Shown here one piece after another: positions 8,546-15,690 of a DNA stretch of 33,194 nucleotides; position 1 is the stretch's first letter; the number at the start of each line of letters is the position of its first letter. Under the pieces are notes generated by a model. It was given only the letters and a program-made list of their open reading frames with translations. It searched no databases and was not told where the DNA came from. Both the position numbers and the translations under genes were made by a program. The stretch is from Actinomycetota bacterium (lineage in GTDB: Bacteria; Actinomycetota; Actinomycetes; Nanopelagicales; Nanopelagicaceae). The stretch is taken from contig WLMW01000010.1 of the NCBI GenBank assembly GCA_009700025.1, forward strand, positions 1 through 33,194, written 5' to 3'.

Positions 8546-9955
8546 TTAGCTTTTCCACCCAGTTGTGTTATCTCTCAACGTTCTGTATTTATCCATGACA
8601 TGCGGTGTTGATTTAGTTTCAATTTTAGTCGTATCACCAACATTCCATTCTGGCATTGTTCCAAGCAAGGCCCATGCCGCCTGCTTTGCAGCACCATCGG
8701 CAACATATTCACTAGTTGGTGGAACAACTATGGGACGCCCAAAAATTGCACTAGCAATGGTGGGAATAGCGGGATTTTTTGCTGCACCACCAATTAATAC
8801 AATGCGATTGACGGCGACACCTAAGGCGACAAGTGAATCAACAGCATCTGCCAAGCCACACAGCATTCCTTCAATCATTGCGCGAGCGATATCAGATTGA
8901 TTGGAGTTCTTAAGATTCATGCCAGCAAAGACACCAGTTGCATCAGGACGATTAGGTGTGCGTTCACCTTCAAAATATGGCAATAGCGTCAGCCCATTAG
9001 CACCCGCCGGCGACAACATCGCTAACTCGCCAACTTCGGTATGTGTTTTCCCAAGAATTCTAGTTGCGGCATCTAAAATTCTTGCAGCGTTTAAAGTACA
9101 AACGAGAGGTAAGTATCGACCTGTTGCATCGGCAAATCCTGCGACCGAGCCACTGGAATCATGGGTGGGAGTATCTGAAACAGCAAAAGCAGTGCCACTC
9201 GTACCAAGCGAGACGATGACATCTCCAGGTTGTGCCTGCACTCCAAGTGCTGCTGCCGCGTTATCACCAGCACCGGCAGCGATAGGTACTCCAGCAAGCG
9301 TTGTGCCTCCAAATTTTTCTGGCTCAATAATTCGTGGCAGAGTAATTTCAAAATCATGGCGAAGAGCTAAGCGCAGAATATCTTCACGGTAATGTGATGT
9401 TGTCGGATCAAAGTATCCAGTTCCGGATGCATCACTTCTATCTGTAAAAATCTTTGCGATATCTTTTCCACCTTGTAATTGCCAAGAGAGCCAGTCATGG
9501 GGAAGGGCTATTGCAGATATGCGTGCAGCATTTTCTGGTTCATGATCGGCCAACCAACGTAACTTTGAAGCAGTAAAAGAAGCAACTAGGACAGATCCGA
9601 CTTTGCGTGAAATCTCAAGATTGCCGCCTGCTTCGGCGTTTAATTCCAACGCTGCTTGGGCTGAGCGTGTGTCATTCCACAAGATTGCTGGACGAATCAC
9701 CTCACCTTGATTATCGAGTGCGACCATTCCATGTTGTTGGCCCGCCACTGAAATCGCCTCAACGTCGGCAAGACCACCAGCCATTTCAATTGCAGACTCC
9801 AGGGCTTTCTGCCAATGAATTGGATCAATTTCTGTGCCATCGGGATGAGATGCTCTTCCTTCGCGCAATAATTGGCCTGTATGCGCATCACGAATTACCA
9901 CTTTTACTGATTGGGTAGATGAATCCACGCCGGCGATGATTTGTCGATTTCCCAT
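8546..9955 (-). CDS. xylB: Xylulokinase (FGGY carbohydrate kinase)
   Basis: Phosphorylates D-xylulose to xylulose-5-phosphate for the pentose phosphate pathway. The FGGY-family phosphate-binding motif is GVDSSTQS (9-16). The xylulokinase segment SVAGQQHGMV and the following ILWNDTRS are clear, and the C-terminal domain has GAGDNAAAALG with the catalytic Asp and the ATP site LIGGAAKNP. The 469-aa length is typical. No xylose isomerase or sugar transporter is in view, so the substrate source lies elsewhere. The ATG has no Shine-Dalgarno and is 6 nt after TAGCCT, consistent with a leaderless mRNA. An inverted repeat just upstream may be an operator. Confidence 0.93.
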   Translation of the reverse strand: MGNRQIIAGVDSSTQSVKVVIRDAHTGQLLREGRASHPDGTEIDPIHWQKALESAIEMAGGLADVEAISVAGQQHGMVALDNQGEVIRPAILWNDTRSAQAALELNAEAGGNLEISRKVGSVLVASFTASKLRWLADHEPENAARISAIALPHDWLSWQLQGGKDIAKIFTDRSDASGTGYFDPTTSHYREDILRLALRHDFEITLPRIIEPEKFGGTTLAGVPIAAGAGDNAAAALGVQAQPGDVIVSLGTSGTAFAVSDTPTHDSSGSVAGFADATGRYLPLVCTLNAARILDAATRILGKTHTEVGELAMLSPAGANGLTLLPYFEGERTPNRPDATGVFAGMNLKNSNQSDIARAMIEGMLCGLADAVDSLVALGVAVNRIVLIGGAAKNPAIPTIASAIFGRPIVVPPTSEYVADGAAKQAAWALLGTMPEWNVGDTTKIETKSTPHVMDKYRTLRDNTTGWKS

Positions 9956-9961
9956 AGCGCA

Positions 9962-9971
9962 AGGCTAGACT
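9962..9971. promoter_or_regulatory. Overlapping divergent -10 boxes of xylB and pfk
   Basis: AGGCTAGACT contains TAGCCT on the minus strand (9967-9962), 6 nt before the xylB ATG, and TAGACT on the plus strand (9966-9971), sharing the TA at 9966-9967. The plus-strand box would give pfk a leader of roughly 68 nt. The minus-strand assignment is firmer because of its exact spacing; the pfk promoter is less certain. Confidence 0.45.
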
Positions 9972-9980
9972 GTCCCAGTC
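9968..9980. promoter_or_regulatory. Inverted repeat GACTG-TCC-CAGTC, candidate operator upstream of xylB
   Basis: A perfect 5-bp inverted repeat with a 3-bp spacer lies directly upstream of the xylB -10 box and overlaps the proposed pfk -10 box. The placement would suit a repressor of xylB, pfk or both. No regulator gene lies nearby, and the repeat is short enough to occur by chance. Confidence 0.35.
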
Positions 9981-10000
9981 AGCGTTGACCACAGGTAGGG

Positions 10001-10031
10001 CGAAATTGGCCCTTCATCAATGAAAATTTCG
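10001..10031 (+). promoter_or_regulatory. Nested inverted repeat in the pfk leader
   Basis: CGAAATT at 10001-10007 is complementary to AATTTCG at 10025-10031. Inside, TTCAT (10013-10017) is complementary to ATGAA (10020-10024), with GGCCC left as an internal bulge. It lies 14 nt before the pfk ATG and just upstream of its GGAG ribosome binding site. It could be an mRNA hairpin or a protein-binding palindrome. The central loop is only two bases, so a DNA operator is somewhat more likely than a stable RNA hairpin. Confidence 0.35.
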
Positions 10032-10045
10032 TAGTGGAGTAAAAA

Positions 10046-11071
10046 ATGCGTATTGGTGTGCTTACTGGTGGTGGAGATTGCCCAGGATTAAATGCTGTAA
10101 TCCGTGCAGTGGTCCGTAAAGGTGTAAAAGAGTACGGACATGAGTTCGTCGGATTTCGCGACGGCTGGAAAGGCCCACTCGAGGGCATAACAATGCCCCT
10201 TACTCTTGAAACAACGAGAGGCATATTGCCACGTGGAGGAACAATCCTTGGTTCCTCGCGCACCAACCCGTTTAAAATTGAAAATGGTGTCGAAAAGATT
10301 AAAGATAATTTAGCTAAAGCTGGAATTGATGCGCTGATTGCAATTGGCGGAGAAGACACTTTAGGCGTTGCAACAAAACTTGATTCACTTGGTGTTAATG
10401 TCATTGGAGTTCCAAAAACAATTGATAATGATTTAGATAATACCGATTACACATTTGGTTTTGATACCGCGGTTAACATTGCCGTTGAAGCCATTGATCG
10501 TTTGCACACAACTGCCGAGTCTCACCACCGTGCTTTAATCGTTGAGGTAATGGGTCGCCATGCAGGTTGGATTGCACTCCATGCCGGTCTAGCCGGAGGT
10601 GCAACATGTATCTTGATTCCTGAACAAAAGTTTTCTGTAGATAAAGTCTGTGAATGGGTTGAATCTCGTTTCAAATCACACTATGCGCCAATTATCGTTG
10701 TTGCCGAGGGCGCTATCCCACAAGATGGTGACATGGCAGTTAAAGATCAAAGCCTTGATTCCTTTGGACACGTCAAGCTCGCAGGAATTGGTGATTGGCT
10801 TGCACAAGAGATTGAAGCCAAGACTGGCAAGGAAGCACGCACATCCGTTCTAGGTCACATACAACGCGGTGGAACACCTACGGCCTTTGATCGAGTTCTT
10901 GCAACACGCTTTGGGCTTCAAGCAATCACCGCGGCTCATGAGGGCGACTGGGGCAAGATGGTTGCGCTTCATGGAACCGATATTGTCCGCGTGCCGCTTG
11001 CATCGGCTACTGAAAAGCTTAAGTTGGTACCAATCGAGCGCTATAAGGAGGCCGAGATTTTCTTTGGTTAA
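10046..11071 (+). CDS. pfp: 6-phosphofructokinase, probably pyrophosphate-dependent
   Basis: Group A phosphofructokinase, phosphorylating fructose-6-phosphate to the 1,6-bisphosphate. The N-terminal GGGDCPGLNA (8-17) is the actinobacterial form of the nucleotide loop. The catalytic motif is PKTIDND (123-129) with Asp127 as base, and MGRHAGW and GHIQRGGTPTA are also present. Two residues decide the phosphoryl donor: IGGEDT has Asp104 (Gly in ATP enzymes) and PKTIDND has Lys124 (Gly in E. coli PfkA). Asp104 with Lys124 is the signature of PPi-dependent enzymes; mycobacterial ATP-PFK keeps Gly104. The 341-aa length matches actinobacterial enzymes. A GGAG site 6 nt upstream supports the ATG. The name pfp reflects this inference; pfkA is the alternative. 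Confidence 0.88.
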   Translation: MRIGVLTGGGDCPGLNAVIRAVVRKGVKEYGHEFVGFRDGWKGPLEGITMPLTLETTRGILPRGGTILGSSRTNPFKIENGVEKIKDNLAKAGIDALIAIGGEDTLGVATKLDSLGVNVIGVPKTIDNDLDNTDYTFGFDTAVNIAVEAIDRLHTTAESHHRALIVEVMGRHAGWIALHAGLAGGATCILIPEQKFSVDKVCEWVESRFKSHYAPIIVVAEGAIPQDGDMAVKDQSLDSFGHVKLAGIGDWLAQEIEAKTGKEARTSVLGHIQRGGTPTAFDRVLATRFGLQAITAAHEGDWGKMVALHGTDIVRVPLASATEKLKLVPIERYKEAEIFFG

Positions 11072-11100
11072 TGGCATCGCGCGCTGACCAAGCAACTCTC

Positions 11101-11106
11101 TACTCT
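11101..11106 (+). promoter_or_regulatory. -10 box of aroG, probably leaderless
   Basis: TACTCT lies 7 nt before the aroG ATG. There is no Shine-Dalgarno in front of that ATG, so transcription would begin at or next to the start codon. The pfk stop is only 42 bp upstream, so read-through is also possible. Confidence 0.5.
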
Positions 11107-11113
11107 TACCCCT

Positions 11114-12460
11114 ATGAACTCATCACTTGAGAATCTCTTTACACCTGGCTTAGTTGCAGCCCAACAGCCGAACTGGCCAGGTGGTCCAGAGGGTCCAGCA
11201 ATTAAAGCTGCCGTTGCAGAATTGAAATCATTTCCGCCATTGGTCTTTGCTGGAGAGTGTGATGACTTGAAAGCGCGCATTGCTGTGGCTGCCAAAGGCG
11301 ATGCATTTTGGCTTCAAGGCGGAGATTGCGCTGAAACTTTTGCAGCAGCAACTGCCGATTCAATTCGCAATCGCATTAAAACTATCTTGCAGATGGCAGC
11401 GGTCTTGCAGTATCACTCCAGTTTGCCTGTCATTAAAGTTGGAAGAATGGCCGGTCAGTTTGCTAAGCCACGTTCAAATGATGTTGAAGTTCGCGGAGAT
11501 GTAACTCTTCCGGCTTATCGCGGAGATGCGGTCAATGATCTTGAGTTCACTGAAAGTGCAAGGACACCCGATCCTCATCGATTAGTGCGCGTATACAACA
11601 CATCTGCTGCAACTTTGAATTTAGTTCGTGCCTTTACTCAGGGTGGATTTGCAGATTTGCGGCAAGTGCATGAATGGAACAAAGGATTTATCCGTGATTC
11701 ATCAGTTGGTGAACGCTATGAGCAGATGGCAAATGAAATTGGACGTGCGTTAGCGTTTATGAAGTCCGCTGGCGTAGATCCAGAGTCTTTCAAGTCAGTT
11801 GATTTCTTCTCTAGCCACGAGGCATTGATTTTAGAGTATGAAAAGGCGCTCACCCGTATAGATTCACGAACTGGCAATCCATACGACGTTTCTGGACACT
11901 TTATTTGGATTGGCGAACGCACTCGTCAGCTAGACGGTGCACACGTTGATTTTGCATCTAAGGTGCGCAACCCAATTGGGATAAAACTTGGACCAAAATC
12001 AACGGTTGCTGATGCATTAGCGCTAATCGATAAATTAGATCCAGATCGCGAACCTGGCCGCATTACTTTCATTACCCGAATGGGTGCTGGCAAAATCCGC
12101 GAAGTTCTACCAGAACTTGTTGACGGGATTACTAAATCTGGCGCAACACCTTTGTGGGTCTGCGATCCAATGCATGGGAATACGTATGAAGCACCGTCTG
12201 GATATAAGACTCGAAGCTTTGATGATGTACTGGATGAAGTGAAGGGCTTCTTTGAAGTGCATAAAGCATTAGGAACACATCCAGGGGGAATCCATATCGA
12301 GCTCACCGGGGATGATGTAACCGAGTGCGTTGGCGGTGGAGAGAAAATTTCTCATGAAGATTTAGCCACGCGCTATGAGAGTGCATGTGATCCGCGACTT
12401 AATCATGCTCAATCACTCGAACTCGCATTTCTGGTTGCTGAAATGTTGCGCGACCGCTAA
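11114..12460 (+). CDS. aroG: Class II 3-deoxy-7-phosphoheptulonate (DAHP) synthase
   Basis: First enzyme of the shikimate pathway, condensing phosphoenolpyruvate and erythrose-4-phosphate. Class II (plant/actinobacterial) signatures are plain: NWPGGPEGPA, LQGGDCAETFA with the metal-ligand Cys72, GRMAGQFAKPRS, and MGAGKIREVLPELV near the C-terminus. The 448-aa length is typical. In mycobacteria and corynebacteria aroG lies near pknL and a prenyl diphosphate synthase, and the same neighbours occur here within about 12 kb. The ATG is preceded by TANNNT at 7 nt and no ribosome binding site. Confidence 0.96.
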   Translation: MNSSLENLFTPGLVAAQQPNWPGGPEGPAIKAAVAELKSFPPLVFAGECDDLKARIAVAAKGDAFWLQGGDCAETFAAATADSIRNRIKTILQMAAVLQYHSSLPVIKVGRMAGQFAKPRSNDVEVRGDVTLPAYRGDAVNDLEFTESARTPDPHRLVRVYNTSAATLNLVRAFTQGGFADLRQVHEWNKGFIRDSSVGERYEQMANEIGRALAFMKSAGVDPESFKSVDFFSSHEALILEYEKALTRIDSRTGNPYDVSGHFIWIGERTRQLDGAHVDFASKVRNPIGIKLGPKSTVADALALIDKLDPDREPGRITFITRMGAGKIREVLPELVDGITKSGATPLWVCDPMHGNTYEAPSGYKTRSFDDVLDEVKGFFEVHKALGTHPGGIHIELTGDDVTECVGGGEKISHEDLATRYESACDPRLNHAQSLELAFLVAEMLRDR

Positions 12461-12470
12461 TTTATTCCTT

Positions 12471-12944
12471 GTGCCTCTTCTTGTAGCATCGATGAAAACC
12501 CCAATAGGGACGCTTAATCTATTGGCAGATGATCAAATTCTTATTGGTGCTAACTTATCTACTATTTCGGCATTCAATGTGAATCAAGATTTAAAAGTAG
12601 TTAAATCAATTCCAGTGATTTCTGATTTAATTTCAGATTATTTTAATGGAGACCTATCTGCTATAAATGCAATAAAAGTTCGCCAGCCGGGTGCAGCATT
12701 TTCACAGGCAGCTTGGAAATCTATGCGCAAAGTCAGTGCAGGGAAAGTTATTTCGTACGCAGATCTGGCGCAAAATTCGGGTTCAGCTGCAGCAGTTCGT
12801 GCGGCTGGAAGTGCTTGTGCAAATAACGCAATAATGTTGGTAGTTCCATGCCACCGAATCGTAAAGACCGGGGGAGCGCTTGGAAATTATGCTTATGGAG
12901 TAGAAAAGAAAGACTGGTTACTGCGTCACGAGGGTTATTTTTAA
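12471..12944 (+). CDS. ogt: Methylated-DNA--[protein]-cysteine S-methyltransferase
   Basis: Suicide DNA-repair enzyme that transfers the alkyl group of O6-alkylguanine to its own cysteine. The active-site motif is VVPCHRIV, preceded by the helix-turn-helix and Arg finger in AAAVRAAGSACANN, and the C-terminal WLLRHEGYF is typical. The ORF-track start at 12375 would run 86 bp into aroG and add unrelated residues. I favour GTG 12471 (157 aa), which gives the usual few residues before KTPIGTL; ATG 12492 (150 aa) is the alternative. Neither has a clear ribosome binding site, so coupling to aroG, which ends 10 bp upstream, is plausible. The 3' end overlaps ltaE by 27 bp. Confidence 0.88.
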   Translation: MPLLVASMKTPIGTLNLLADDQILIGANLSTISAFNVNQDLKVVKSIPVISDLISDYFNGDLSAINAIKVRQPGAAFSQAAWKSMRKVSAGKVISYADLAQNSGSAAAVRAAGSACANNAIMLVVPCHRIVKTGGALGNYAYGVEKKDWLLRHEGYF

Positions 12945-13955
12945 TATCTCGATTGCTTGACTGAGCGCTGCGTCATCAAAATCCATGTGAGTTACTAATC
13001 GGGCGTATTTAGGACCTAGTGCACTTATCCATAAACCAGCTTCTCTGCAGCGTTGTGCTAGCTCGGCTGCAGTTAATGAAATATTTGCGAGATCGAGACC
13101 AACGATATTGGTTGTTACGCCCGAAGGATCTATGAGGGTCGAATTGATTGCTGCGATAGCGAAGGCCAGTTCTTTTGCGCGGCGATGATCTTCGGCAAGG
13201 CGCTCGATATTGTTATCAAGTGCGTAGTGTCCTGCAGCAGCTAGTAAACCTACTTGACGCATTCCAGCGCCATAGCGCTTTCGCCAGATGCGAGCTTTAC
13301 TGATGCGATCTTTCGTTGAAAGCATAATTGAACCGACTGGTGCACCGAGACCTTTAGACAAACATACGCTTATAGTGTCGAAGTGCTTTCCATAGTCAAC
13401 AAATGAAACCCCGCTTGCGACGTGCGCGTTCCAAATTCGAGCGCCATCCAAATGAAGTGCTAGTCCTAATGCGTCTGCGCCTTCGCGAAGCGCGGCAATT
13501 TCACTTAAGGGTTGAACAGTTCCACCACCAAAGTTATGGGTGTTTTCAACGGCAATTGCAGTTGTTGATACTAAATATGGACCTGAGTCTGGCCGGGCTA
13601 TTGCCAGGGCATCTTCGGCCCTTAATAATCCATTGAGTGCGGGCCATGTGCGGGTTGTTATTCCACTAAAGACTGCAGCCGCACCTAATTCGGCTCGGAC
13701 AATATGTGAATTTGTCTCAGCAATCAACTCTTCGCCAGGTGCCACCAAAATTCGAATAGCTAATTGATTAGCTAAAGAACCAGTTGGAGTAAAAACGCCT
13801 GCCTCTTTGCCAAACATTTGCGCAACGCGCTCTTCTAGAGAATTTACGGTTGGATCATCACCATAAACGTCATCACCTACCGGTGCATGAGAAATGGCAT
13901 CTCGCATGCCTGGGCTTGGTTTGGTTACTGTATCTGAGCGAAGATCAATTGCCAT
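12918..13955 (-). CDS. ltaE: Low-specificity L-threonine aldolase
   Basis: PLP-dependent beta-eliminating lyase family enzyme that cleaves L-threonine or allo-threonine to glycine and acetaldehyde. The N-terminus DLRSDTVTKP is diagnostic. The PLP-contacting aspartate is in HLDGAR (Asp170) and the Schiff-base lysine is Lys201 in CLSKGLGAPVGS. The 345-aa length is normal. The ATG lies inside the 3' end of the upstream eamA gene (11-bp overlap), so it is translated from the nfo-eamA-ltaE message. It may supply glycine in a genome with reduced amino-acid pathways, which is inference. Confidence 0.94.
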   Translation of the reverse strand: MAIDLRSDTVTKPSPGMRDAISHAPVGDDVYGDDPTVNSLEERVAQMFGKEAGVFTPTGSLANQLAIRILVAPGEELIAETNSHIVRAELGAAAVFSGITTRTWPALNGLLRAEDALAIARPDSGPYLVSTTAIAVENTHNFGGGTVQPLSEIAALREGADALGLALHLDGARIWNAHVASGVSFVDYGKHFDTISVCLSKGLGAPVGSIMLSTKDRISKARIWRKRYGAGMRQVGLLAAAGHYALDNNIERLAEDHRRAKELAFAIAAINSTLIDPSGVTTNIVGLDLANISLTAAELAQRCREAGLWISALGPKYARLVTHMDFDDAALSQAIEILKITLVTQ

Positions 13956-14826
13956 TGCGCGATTCTACATCTTTCATGACTATTAAATACATGGAAGTTA
14001 AAATGAGTACTCCTCCAATAGTATGTTGAATCGTTAAACGTTCACCACCAAATATGACGGCGAAAATCGCAGCAAATAACACTTCCATCGTTAGAATCAC
14101 GGCAACCTTAGTTGAACTCATATGAGCTTGCGCCCACGTTTGAATTATGAAAGCTATCGCTGTTGCAAAGACTGCCGTGAAAAGGACGACTCCCCAAACT
14201 CCTGCATCGGGTGGAGGTGAATAGCCTTGTGGAATAGATGCCAAACCGGCTAAGACTGCACACATCATAAGCTGGACCACGGTCATCGCGTAGGCATCTC
14301 TACCTGAACTCCATTGGCTCAACGCAATGATATGGAGCCCATAGAAAACTGCACTGATAAATACTAAAAACTCTCCAAAGCCAACTGAGAAGCCTTGAAT
14401 GGATAGCAGACCGAGCCCAATTGTCGCCATGGCAATACATAACCAAGTAAATCTATTTACTCTCTCCTTTAAAATTAGCCAAGCAAATAGTGGAGTCAGA
14501 ACCACATATAAACCTGTAACAAATCCAGTGATTGCAGCGCCGGTTCTCGCCAAGCCAAGAGTCTGAAAAATGTATCCAAAGCCGAGAAAGATTCCAGCAG
14601 TGGCAGCACGCATAACTAAATCTCGGGTTAACAGCCTTAAAACCTTGGGGCGAATGAGAATCATTACAACTGCTGCCACAGTGAAGCGTGTAAAGAGAAA
14701 GTTGTTCACGCTTTGTCGCTGGATCGCATCTTTCATAATGACAAATGCCCAACCCCAGGCCATTGCAACTGAAAGCAGTGCCCATGGGGCAAACTTCATT
14801 CTTAAAAGGTGACGCTCATTTGTCAT
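13945..14826 (-). CDS. EamA-family (DMT superfamily) permease
   Basis: A second 293-aa EamA transporter with about ten transmembrane helices in two repeats; the first repeat starts near LLSVAMAWGWAFVIMK. It is only distantly similar to the one at 5231-6112, despite equal length. The ATG overlaps the nfo stop (ATGA), and its own 3' end overlaps ltaE by 11 bp, so the three genes are translationally coupled. The adjacent threonine aldolase makes an amino acid or its breakdown product a possible substrate, but nothing in the sequence fixes this. Confidence 0.88.
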   Translation of the reverse strand: MTNERHLLRMKFAPWALLSVAMAWGWAFVIMKDAIQRQSVNNFLFTRFTVAAVVMILIRPKVLRLLTRDLVMRAATAGIFLGFGYIFQTLGLARTGAAITGFVTGLYVVLTPLFAWLILKERVNRFTWLCIAMATIGLGLLSIQGFSVGFGEFLVFISAVFYGLHIIALSQWSSGRDAYAMTVVQLMMCAVLAGLASIPQGYSPPPDAGVWGVVLFTAVFATAIAFIIQTWAQAHMSSTKVAVILTMEVLFAAIFAVIFGGERLTIQHTIGGVLILTSMYLIVMKDVESRNGN

Positions 14827-15686
14827 TGTTTGTCGCGAAGTCCCTTGAGTAGAGCCACTTCAATTGTGTGCTTTTCTTCTAATCCTGGAGTCTCCAACAC
14901 TAAAGGCACCCCTGCAGCTGCTGGGTGAGCAAGGAGTTCTGCAAATGGCTTCACTCCGATGTGCCCATCACCAATATTTTGATGACGGTCTTTGAGTGCG
15001 CCGCAAACATCCATAGAGTCATTTGCATGAATCAATTTAAAGCGTTCTGCTCCGGCAATTTCGACAAGAAGATCCAAAGTCTTTGCCATACCACCTTTAG
15101 CAGCAATGTCATGGCCGGCGGCGAATACGTGGCAGGTATCAAGACAGATACCAACTTTTGGATGGTATTCGAGTGCCTTCAAATAGTTTTCTAAATCGTC
15201 AAGTTTTTTGACAAGAGATTGGCCTTGACCAGCTGTTGGTTCAAGCAGCAAAAATGGTGAATCCTCATCGAGAGCATTCAAAATTGGCATCATGCCTTCA
15301 TGGATCTGCTTCCATGCCTGATCAACGAAGTTAACATCAACCGCTGAACCCGTATGGATAACCACTCCTAGCGCATTTATATCGGTTGCTCTTTGAAGTG
15401 AATATTTGGTTGATGCAAGTGAATTGAGATAGGTGGCTTCAGTGGGAGAACCTAAGTTAATGAGGAATGGCGCATGCACATATGTATGAATGTCTAATTC
15501 TGATGCTTTAATTTTGAACGCTTCATCTAAATCCAGTTTTGCCGGCGGCATCGCCCACATTCGTGGACTGGAAGCAAAAACTTGAATAACTTCTGCTCCA
15601 GTTACTTGTGCATATTCAATCGAGCGTTTAGCCATACCCCCAGTGGTGGGAGTATGTGCACCGATTCTTGAAAGGGGCTTAGGCAT
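14823..15686 (-). CDS. nfo: Endonuclease IV (AP endonuclease)
   Basis: Zinc-dependent AP endonuclease that nicks DNA 5' to abasic sites in base-excision repair. The TIM-barrel metal ligands are all visible: His71 in YVHAPF, His in VVIHTGS, Glu in LLLEPTAGQG, Asp and His in CLDTCHVFAAGHD, His in LIHANDS, Asp and His in DRHQNIGDGHIG, and Glu in VLETPG. The 287-aa length is normal. It starts 4 nt after the pknL-like kinase stop and overlaps the downstream permease by 4 bp. Confidence 0.96.
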   Translation of the reverse strand: MPKPLSRIGAHTPTTGGMAKRSIEYAQVTGAEVIQVFASSPRMWAMPPAKLDLDEAFKIKASELDIHTYVHAPFLINLGSPTEATYLNSLASTKYSLQRATDINALGVVIHTGSAVDVNFVDQAWKQIHEGMMPILNALDEDSPFLLLEPTAGQGQSLVKKLDDLENYLKALEYHPKVGICLDTCHVFAAGHDIAAKGGMAKTLDLLVEIAGAERFKLIHANDSMDVCGALKDRHQNIGDGHIGVKPFAELLAHPAAAGVPLVLETPGLEEKHTIEVALLKGLRDKQ

Positions 15687-15690
15687 CGGC

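Noticed and set aside
8901-9392. 163-aa plus-strand ORF
   Set aside because: It lies wholly inside xylB on the other strand, has no recognisable motif and has no ribosome binding site; it is an antisense shadow.
9979-10404. 141-aa minus-strand ORF over the start of pfk
   Set aside because: It is antisense to the conserved N-terminus of pfk, with no domain or start signal; treated as a shadow.
11926-12306. 126-aa minus-strand ORF in aroG
   Set aside because: It is fully inside aroG and explained by that gene's codon pattern.
12375-12470. Upstream extension of the methyltransferase ORF as given in the track
   Set aside because: It overlaps aroG by 86 bp and adds residues unlike any methyltransferase N-terminus; the domain begins near 12471-12492.
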